64,000 nucleotides of DNA. Source: Bacteroidota bacterium (GTDB lineage Bacteria; Bacteroidota; Bacteroidia; JAHEXY01). The stretch spans positions 307,491 through 371,490 of the forward strand of contig JAHEXY010000002.1 of assembly GCA_023251875.1 (NCBI GenBank), in the 5' to 3' direction. The notes below the pieces were generated by a model. The model was not told the DNA's origin, did no database searches, and saw only the letters and a program-made list of their open reading frames with translations. The position numbers and the translations under genes were made by a program. This document shows, in pieces, positions 27,801 through 36,300 of this stretch (position 1 is its first letter; the number at the start of each line of letters is the position of its first letter).

Positions 27801-30322
27801 CAACAAATGCTGTGGAGTATACTACTCTCAGTAAAGAAAAAGACGACCCTTGGTATATTACACTCTTGTATCCAAAAACCGTAAACAATGCTTGGGCAAG
27901 TCAAGGCTATCGTTTTATTATTAATGGTATGAATGGGCAACCGAAAACAGTTTCAACTTGGTCGGGAGATTATAGTGATGTAGATAATCTTGACAAAGCG
28001 CATTTAAGCAGTAAAAAAGAATATGAGTATTACCAACCGGGAGAGCCCTTAAATGCTGTTGATAAATGGAAATGGCAAACAGAAGGTGTAGATTATGATC
28101 AAATTGCATTGGGCAAACAAACAGAAGTAGTAATGGAATCTCGTGTAGTTGCTGATACAACAAAATCTTCATCACTTGAACTTGATTTTAGCATAGGAGT
28201 AACACCTACTACACCGCCCATTACCATTCCTTGGCCAACCGCGGTACCTTATTTTAGTGCTAATATTGCCAATATATTTACCCATGTTATTACAAAAGTA
28301 ATTTCATATCCGGCCATTGTAAAAAGTGTAAAAAGTTTTCAAGATGGTGTTTATAATACATCTTCATGCCTTGATTTTGATGAGCATACGGGCGCTCCTA
28401 TGGTAAATAAATCTTATGATGGATTTAACGGCTTAACACTTGGCACATCTACCACAGCACAAAATGGATCCATTATCTCTTATAATTTTCCCGGAACGCA
28501 TTATTACTCGGAGCTTGATCGCAAATCTTTAGCCGAAGGTGCTGTATTAGGCAATGATGGCGCATGTTCTTTTACAAAGAGTGGGTATACCTTAAACGTA
28601 TCAGGAGATGATCCATGCCGTTGTGCAAGTTATTTTTCTCCCGGAGATTTAATTGCGGTTACGCCATCAAGCGAAGGAAGTGTAGAAGTATACAATGTAG
28701 AAAGTGTGAATGGCTTAAGTATTCCATTATTAACTACCGGAGATTTTTATAGCCACTCTACAAGTCCGGAAGAAGCTGTTACAGTTGACATTCTCAATAG
28801 CGGAAGAAAAAATGAATTAGGAACAAATGTGGGCAGCCTCGCCTCTTATGGTGCCTCACCAACTGTTACTGAATATCCGGTTGATTATTCTGATAGAACA
28901 AGCCAAGTTGTAAATGTATTAAATGCCTTATTACCGCTAACATTTAATTCTTCAAAATCAACTACGCTTAGTACCAGTTCTGTTAAAATTAGTGACGGAA
29001 CAAATTGCAATAAAATTTCCGGCATGAATGTATCAATGTCGTATTATGAAGAAAATGTGATTACAGTTGTTTTAGGCGATAATTGTTCAGAACGTTTTTA
29101 TTATGACGGCAATCAAAATTTCTACATCAACGATGAATCGGGAGAATTAATGTTTGGTAATTATACAGATTTAGATTGCAGTTCAGGAGTAACAGGATGC
29201 TTTGATTTTTGCCCCGACCAATATCCATACACAAAACTCAGCAATATTATTGCCGCATCTGCTGCTACATTAAGCGATGCGTATGAATTGCCATCTGATA
29301 TAGCTGCAGCATACAATGCCAATTATACCTCTACAACAGATTATGATGTAAATGTATACGAGTATGCAAAAAAAGGCAAATGGAATATTAATTCAACTGA
29401 TGCTTATAGTACAGATATAAGTGGCATAAATGATAATTCGAGCAGCAGGGTTACCAATGCCGGTATTTATAGTGATTATACCGTTTTTAATTGGGAATAT
29501 CCTGTAGCCAATGAATCATTTACCGCATGGAAAACAACAGATACCATTACAAAATATTCTCCCAATAGCTCGCCAATTGAAGAACAAAATATTATTGGAG
29601 TAAAAAGTGTTGCAAAATATTTACAAAACTATTCTATTCCATATTTAATGGGAAGCAATACAGATTATGAAACGGTAATGTATGATAGTTATGAAACCAT
29701 TGATGATACACATGCCGAAGATAATTATACACGATCAGGTGGAACACGAACATCGGGAATTTCACATTCAGGTAATTATTCCTATCAAATTACTTCGTCA
29801 AGCAATTTTTCATTAAAAACCATTCCCTTTAAAAACCAAATTAAAAATTATGGCTTAGTATCTAAGTTATGGCTTAAAGAAACCGGAAGTAGCACTGATC
29901 CTGTTTTAACACTTCATTTTAATCATCCCACAACATCATCCTATAACCGTACACAAACATTTACGAAAGTGGCAAGGGTTGGCGAATGGACTTTATTTGA
30001 AGCCCAGTTATCAGCTTTTTCTAGTTCTTGGTCGTCCGTAACAGAATCGACTAATATTACACCATACATTACGGTAACCTATAGCAGTGGAGCAACAGTT
30101 TACGTGGATGATGTACGCATGCAGCCATTAAATGCTCAGGTAACAACTTATGTGTATGACTTAACCAATATGAGATTAACTGCACAGTTCGATGATCAAA
30201 ATTTTGGATTGTTTTATCAATACAACGATGAGGGTAAATTAACCAGAAAAATGGTTGAAACACAAAATGGCATAAAAACAGTAACTGAAACACAATACAA
30301 CATGCCAACTGTAACAAGATAA
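24851..30322 (+). CDS. SpvB/RHS-associated secreted giant protein, main part
   Basis: This is the downstream part, 1823 codons from a nominal TTG at 24851, but the same frame is open and coding-like back to the G6 tract at 24692. The protein has long, low-complexity Ser/Asn/Thr/Tyr-rich beta segments. Near residue 1640 is a carbohydrate-binding-like jelly roll (SGISHSGNYSYQI ... VYVDDVRMQP). The last 60 residues match the common end of RHS-linked proteins (TTYVYDLTNMRLTAQFDDQNF, then YNDEGKLTRK and GIKTVTETQY). No catalytic motif was seen. It lies 33 bp upstream of the RHS-core gene; the pair probably forms one large surface or secreted assembly. The export route is not evident beyond the Sec signal on the N-terminal fragment. 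Confidence 0.8.
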   Translation: MQSSEQKEDLTYDGYLYSYHALEEGEESTLMDYWTEHDTPFNLRDYNLGTPFSNADMFSVTGEGPVGTFRAYSKTVGQFRPEYKRSETDMYNQGVDIMLGADNGGGGRSGIMDNGMSGKQSLTIQQWNDNGSNSAYAFSNSGDEPMWFNFIGDQGGAFDFGNDDAQAATITEDGNWPPGFKQYYPVVPSTLSSTVNPLGHSLTGRATRSSFIGYHLGQDMTYTTNADGSSNIIYKKYDRSTSTSSSGSKIGEFAVYNNSGSQYVYGLPVYSSNEKNLSFDIDAGQKNYIVYSEITNPETDITSNKRVAGETCSDQYANAWLLTEIHAPSYVDRTMNGPSNDDFGGWTKLSYTKLYDDYHWRIPHTGLFNYTGRLADDKDDMGGFSSGNKQIYYVNTIETKTHIAVFNTLDRLDGLEAGDDYTAANSSGTHGARHTKKLDNIVLYAKDGDNTNLSDNPIIETIHFQYDYSVMQNLPNSSGTYADPKTATDFSNANGKLTLKRVWVEYTNVKNAGVSTYDFRYTYPSGKYPSKYSSLDDYNGLATATTNAIATNDTDPQNPTYNANNIDRWGFYQVDGEARHNRMNPWVDQTPSTGMDGSAKTFDPAAWQLKQIKLPSGGEIHVQYEQHEYAYVQDRKATAMVSISSITSSDGKETNRGDEYYLNLDDLGIAAGSTDATDLAAYIRQQYINGENGKDPEKIYFKFLYSLATGSAALDACDAEWIDGYVNVKDVQSTSSGVYLLLEDNSSHDDDFDIPRQVCVDYHNSVRKGMVDLSDFCPISDLLTFSNEQPTFSSIMQTIYGVLSFIPRLASTAAETSVCMDIDEANSYIRVPIPVAKKGGGIRVKRVLMYDAGLESSNQDKTLVGTEYVYQNINGKSSGVASNEPSEGQDENPLITYINKHTETTWVQKAISGKDREQFEGPIGAGVLPGASVGYSRIVSKNIFSGITGGANNTGFVIKEFYTTKDYPFDGTYSYQNSSGSTVTTNAVEYTTLSKEKDDPWYITLLYPKTVNNAWASQGYRFIINGMNGQPKTVSTWSGDYSDVDNLDKAHLSSKKEYEYYQPGEPLNAVDKWKWQTEGVDYDQIALGKQTEVVMESRVVADTTKSSSLELDFSIGVTPTTPPITIPWPTAVPYFSANIANIFTHVITKVISYPAIVKSVKSFQDGVYNTSSCLDFDEHTGAPMVNKSYDGFNGLTLGTSTTAQNGSIISYNFPGTHYYSELDRKSLAEGAVLGNDGACSFTKSGYTLNVSGDDPCRCASYFSPGDLIAVTPSSEGSVEVYNVESVNGLSIPLLTTGDFYSHSTSPEEAVTVDILNSGRKNELGTNVGSLASYGASPTVTEYPVDYSDRTSQVVNVLNALLPLTFNSSKSTTLSTSSVKISDGTNCNKISGMNVSMSYYEENVITVVLGDNCSERFYYDGNQNFYINDESGELMFGNYTDLDCSSGVTGCFDFCPDQYPYTKLSNIIAASAATLSDAYELPSDIAAAYNANYTSTTDYDVNVYEYAKKGKWNINSTDAYSTDISGINDNSSSRVTNAGIYSDYTVFNWEYPVANESFTAWKTTDTITKYSPNSSPIEEQNIIGVKSVAKYLQNYSIPYLMGSNTDYETVMYDSYETIDDTHAEDNYTRSGGTRTSGISHSGNYSYQITSSSNFSLKTIPFKNQIKNYGLVSKLWLKETGSSTDPVLTLHFNHPTTSSYNRTQTFTKVARVGEWTLFEAQLSAFSSSWSSVTESTNITPYITVTYSSGATVYVDDVRMQPLNAQVTTYVYDLTNMRLTAQFDDQNFGLFYQYNDEGKLTRKMVETQNGIKTVTETQYNMPTVTR

Positions 30323-30355
30323 AATAGCATTATAAAAAGTAAAAAATTAAGCGAT

Positions 30356-33300
30356 ATGAAATCAACATCTATCAAATCATTATTGGGCGGTTCTGAAAAT
30401 TACAGTTTGTGTCCCTCTCTTCGAGAGGGATTAAGGGAGAGGAAACAAAAAAATACAATTTTTGGAACCGCCTTTATACAAATTTTTATAATACTTGTTG
30501 GGTTTTATTATGCCAATTATGCAAATGCTACTTCAACTTACAGAACGGTAACAACAGGTTCCGGAAATCCGGTTCATTATCTTAATCCTTATGGCACCTA
30601 TAATAATGAGTCAGATGATGCAACTTCAGGCTGGACCGCCATTCGCAATTCTGCCAATACAAGTGATTTTCTTGCTAGCACATCTACCAATGCTTGGTCG
30701 GGAGCCGTTACGCTTTCTAGTATAGATGCAAGTGACGCTTCTCATCCGTTTACCTTTTCTTTATTTGGAGGTACAGTATCCTATTTTAAGGTAAGCGGTA
30801 ATGGAATGTTAGAGTTCGTGCCCACTACTTCTTCTACACCAACCGACCCTTCTTTAACTATTGATAATGCCGATATATCTTCTACTACTTGTACCTCTGC
30901 AACAATAGCTGCTTTTTGGGATAGATTTGCGTCTTATTATAAAAGCACAACCAGCAATGGAAAAACTACATATACCGTTACCAATTGCTCTACCGGATCT
31001 AATGATAAAGTATATACCAAAGTTTTTGGCACTTACCCTTACAGACAAGTATGGATAAAATGGTACGATTTTAAAATGGGTTATTATTCTACTGCATCTT
31101 CATCTGATAAATGCAGTAGCGTGCCCGATCAATTGTACTTTGCCATTGTGCTTGAAGAAACTACCAATAGGGTGATGATCGTTGATATGTATAAAGGCAC
31201 TTCCAGTATCAGTTCAACCATTGCATTAAAAAATGGTTCAGCCTCCACCTACGTTCAATATTCTTCAACATCAAATACTTTAAATTCTGCATCAAAAGCC
31301 AATAGCGATAATACGTATTATTTATTTACGCCTTATAATTCAGAAAGCTATACTGCTGCCAGCACTATTACTTTTTCATCTTCTGAATTATCATCTGCTA
31401 CTTCAACATCCGGTAGTACCAAATCAACAACACTACCAAGTACCACTTGTTTAACCAAAACTATAAGCAGCGCAAAATTATATGTAAAATTTAATACCGG
31501 TGATGATTATGAAAAATGGCCTTCTAGTGGCTCTGCAACTTCATCATATAAGTCTAATGTAACCATTAAAATAACAGATAATGCCGGCAAGTATTATAGT
31601 TCGAGTGGGCAATCGAGTAGCGCCACAAGCCAAATTTTAACCATTAATGAAACTACTCCTGAGCAGGTTTATGTGATCAACCTTACAAGTTATTATTCGG
31701 GTATAACATCATTAAATGTAAATGCTTCTTCTTTTTCAAATGCTTGGACCGGAATGAGTACACCTCAAGTGCAAGCTTGGGTAGAAGAATCATATAGTGT
31801 TGATGTAAACACAGCTCCGTATAATGTGATGCCTTTTGTAACATTATCAACTGTGGCAGTTGCAAATAATGTTGCCACTTTTAGTTGGACGCCCGATTGC
31901 CATTACATCAACGATTACCAATTGCAGCTACTGCGTTTATACAATCAAAATGCAGATGTTAATGGAGATGGTACGAATGATTATAGTACATTAAATGTAA
32001 AGTGTACTGTTGATTGGACAAAAGCCCTAACCATTGATGTAAATGGAGGGGCTACTTCATTAAGTTTAACCCTTGCCCAGGGAAGCGGTTACTATGCATG
32101 GAGAGTACGCCCTATTGGCACTGCCAATTCAGGCGGTGTTGGCAATAGCCTTAATTGGGGCGCTTGGAGTGATTATACCCAATTAATGGATAACGAAGCT
32201 TATTATACTTCTTCAGGCGGCTTGCCTAATTATGTATTTTATTATACCCAAACTGATGTTGACAAAAATTGGATTTTTGCCCGCTCATTTACTGAAAATA
32301 ATCTTAATGCTGAAAAAATAAGTTTTGCTGATGGATTGCAAAATGTGAAACAAAGTCAAGTGCACATGCAAACAGATAATAAAGTTATTGTTACCGCACC
32401 TTTATACGATTTTTCAGGAAGAAATGCAGGTTCAATTTTACCTACCCCCATTAGCCAAGATTATTTAAAATACAAGAGCTCATTTATTACAGCAAGTGAT
32501 GGTACATTTTATAATGCAAAAAATTTTGATGATAATTCCAATTATAGCAGCCCAAGTTCTATTGCCGGTGGAGATGCAGTTACCTATTATAATAGCAGCT
32601 ATTCCGATCAAGGTGTTCCATCGGCCAATGGCTATCCTTTTACACGCGTATTATATAAAAATGATGGCACCAATAGGCCTAAAGAAGCCGGTGGTGCAGG
32701 TAGTATTTATAGAATTGGAGGCGGAAATACAGATGGCGTTGCCAGAACAGTTACCACAGTTTATTCTGCTGTTGATGCAGGAGAATTAATTCCATTATTT
32801 GGTGATGAAACCCCTGCAGATACTTCTGTAATTAAATCTACAACTACCAATCAAGATAAAGTTACAACCATAAGCTATAATACCCTTGATGGAAAAACCA
32901 TTGCTACCTGCCTTTCAGGCGATGGCGCATCAACATTAAGCCATTTTACAAACTATTCAAGACAAACTATTTCGGGTAGCGTAAGCGGTAACACGCAAAT
33001 TGATCCCAATACCATTGAAGGTTCAAAATTAGTAAGTTTCGACCAAGCCCAACCCCTAACTATTTCATACAATTTAACGCCATCGCAATTTCAGGCCGAA
33101 TGTGGCAATTATTGTTACAGTTGTGATTATACTATTGAACTGTATATAAAAAGCGATGGCTCTACCACCAATTTATTTTCGCATTCATTAACTTATAATC
33201 CTACAGCCTGCGCTTCAATGAGTAGTGCAAGTTATCCATCTTACAGCACTTCTGTAAGCATTCCATCTGCCGGAAATTATATTATTGGAAAACGAATTAC

Positions 33301-36300
33301 GCTTAATAATACCAACGCAAGCACCGGCAACCAATATCTAAGCGAACATTTAGATAATGTTGCAAGCAATGTTGACAATAATAATGATGCTAATTTTTCT
33401 GTATTGCTTGATAAAATAGATGCTGGAGATTTAGATGATGTAAATACTTATCTCAATACTTTTGCAACTACAAGCGGACAAACAGAAGTTACCATACCTT
33501 CTGCCAGTACCAGCAGTTGCTGTAGCCTTACCCTTCCCATACTTAATTGCGATGACCAGATAGGTGATTTTGAAGCATTGCTTTTTGATACATGGAGCAG
33601 TAAAGGATTTGGCTATTACCTTACCAATTATTTTTTCAACTATGCTACCTATACTCCAACTGCAGGAGACAAACTTTATGATGATGGTGTTTCATGCAGC
33701 CCTAGTTATATAACGTTTACAGGAAATGATAATACAGATAATGATTGTAAAATTACAGTATATGTTAATTCTGTAAAAATTATCGATAATGTATCAATAG
33801 GCAATGGGAAAACTGGCTTGGGTACTTATGCAAGTAATTTAAAAACAGTGCTTGAATCATATCAAGGCAGCAATTACTTTCCGTATAATATAAGCAAATC
33901 AGGTAACTCAGTAGGCCTTGAGCCTAATATTGATGAGGGTGCCCAATTAACGGGCTATTGGATGGTAATGAATAACAATGGTTCTGAAAATGATCATTTT
34001 TATACCAATACCTCGGCAAACTCAGCGGAGTCGTCCGGAAGTTTTACAGATATGATAACTTATGATGCTGCAAATACGGCTAAAATTATTGGCAAAGCCG
34101 GTATGTTTAACAGCTTAATTGCAAACATGGCAAAGTCGGCTGCTGATGGAGGAGGAGGTTATGACCCAAATACTTTATGGCAAGTTTGGAAACAATGCGT
34201 TGCCGCTTATCCCGAATTACAATATGAAAATGGAGATAGAACAGGAACAAAAAAATCTTTCGATTTATTACAGTATTTTTTAACACAGGTAGGGCGTGAA
34301 ATTGGAGGCGTTTCTTCCAATGATGATACGTATCGAATGTATGCTTATAAATACATCTGTATTGGAGATTGGATAGCCTGTACCACTACCACATACGCTA
34401 GCTGCGCAACAGAATTTGGAATAGACGCCTCTGGTAAAGCAACTGCAGCAACTTCGGCAGGAGGAGGCTTACTTATACAAGGCGCAGATCAATTAACAGA
34501 AGATTATAGCACTAAATATTGGGAACAATTTTACAATTGTATTTTAGGTCAAGAAGATTTTTCATCAACAGATGAAGTTCAAAATGCATTAGGTTGGGCA
34601 GGATTAAGCTGCTCTGCCGCTGATGTAACTTGTATCAATTCAATGGTACAATTACTCGAAGATTCATGTACTACCTATTGCGATTATCGAAATTTCGATC
34701 AATTAATTCGCGATTTGTATGCACAAAATAATGTAACCGCAACTGAAAAACAAATTTGGTGCTTGGGTTATATTATGCGTGAAAAGTGCGAAACAGATTG
34801 CCAACTCACGGTTACCACCGCAACATCGGGCAGCACCACTTATGTTTCTCAAGTAGGTACTGATGATGAAAAAACAAAATTTCAGAGAGTTTTTACCGGA
34901 TATCCTGAAGTTGAAATTGCCGGCACCACTGCTTGCACCGGAGACTATACAACCGTTACCGAAACAAAATATTATCAAGATGAACTTACCGAAGAGTTAA
35001 ATGAATGGCTGGCAGATACAATTTCATCTGCGTCTTCTCTTCCTTTTAATCTTGATAAAACGGATATTCAAACAGAAATTAATGCTATTTATGCTGAACA
35101 CAGTTCTCAATGGGAAGGCAAGTCTCCATGTGATATAACCGGTACTGCTGCTTCATATAAAATGAATACCAATAGTGTATTTTATTTATCTGGTACTAAA
35201 TTACAATTGTATACCTATGTTTCAAGCTCCAGCACATATACCTATAAAGATGTAATAAGTAATATAACTTCTTGCAGTGGTTCTTATTCTTGTACTGTTT
35301 GCTACAGATGGACAGACTTTCCTACGCTTACACCAGACGTTACAACCACATTAAAAACATGCGAGCAAACCAATTTAGAATATTTAAGAAACCTTGTAAA
35401 TGCACAACTAGCATCCTGCAAACAACAACAATTAAATGATGCTACCATTGCCTATCAATCTTCATGCGAAAAAATATCGGCTATTCATGATGCATATACC
35501 TATAGCTATACCCAAGGCACACATTTTTACACCTTGTATTATTATGATCGTGTAGGAAATCTTGTAAAAACAGTACCACCTAAAGGTGTTGTAACCGTAA
35601 GTAGTCGCACACAACATCCTGCCCATACTTTTGTAACAACTTACGATTATAATTCATTAGGGCAAATGGTAAGTACTACCACTCCCGATGGCGGTACAAA
35701 AAATGTTAGTTATAATTCCGTTGGCCTGGTTCGTTTCTCACAAGATGCACAACAAACAACAGATGGCACATTCACCTATATCAAGCATGATGCATTTGGT
35801 CGCATAATTGAATGCGGAAAAGGACATGCTACAGATTTTGCTTCTCATGTTGACGATGAATCATACCCTTCTTTAGGCACTGAAGAAGAAAAAACATTTA
35901 CATACTATACTACTGCAAGTAGTGATGGTATTTATACTGATGGAACTACTACTTCTTCTCAGCGTTATTTGCTCAACAGAGTGAGCTACACAAAAGCCGA
36001 AAATCAATCGGGAACAACTGATGATGTATATACCTATTACAGTTACGACCCACATGGCAATGTTGAATGGCTTATACAAAACTTGCCTGACATAGGTAAA
36101 CAATACATACGCTTTGAATATGATTTAATAAGTAACAAAGTAACTAAAGTAATTTATAACGAAGGCCAGGGAGATCAGTTTCGCCATTGGTACCAATATG
36201 ATGATGACAATAGATTAATTTCCGCAAAAACTTCAAGAGATGGTGTAATATGGGATACCGATGCATTGTATTCTTATTATGCACATGGCCCTCTCAAGCG

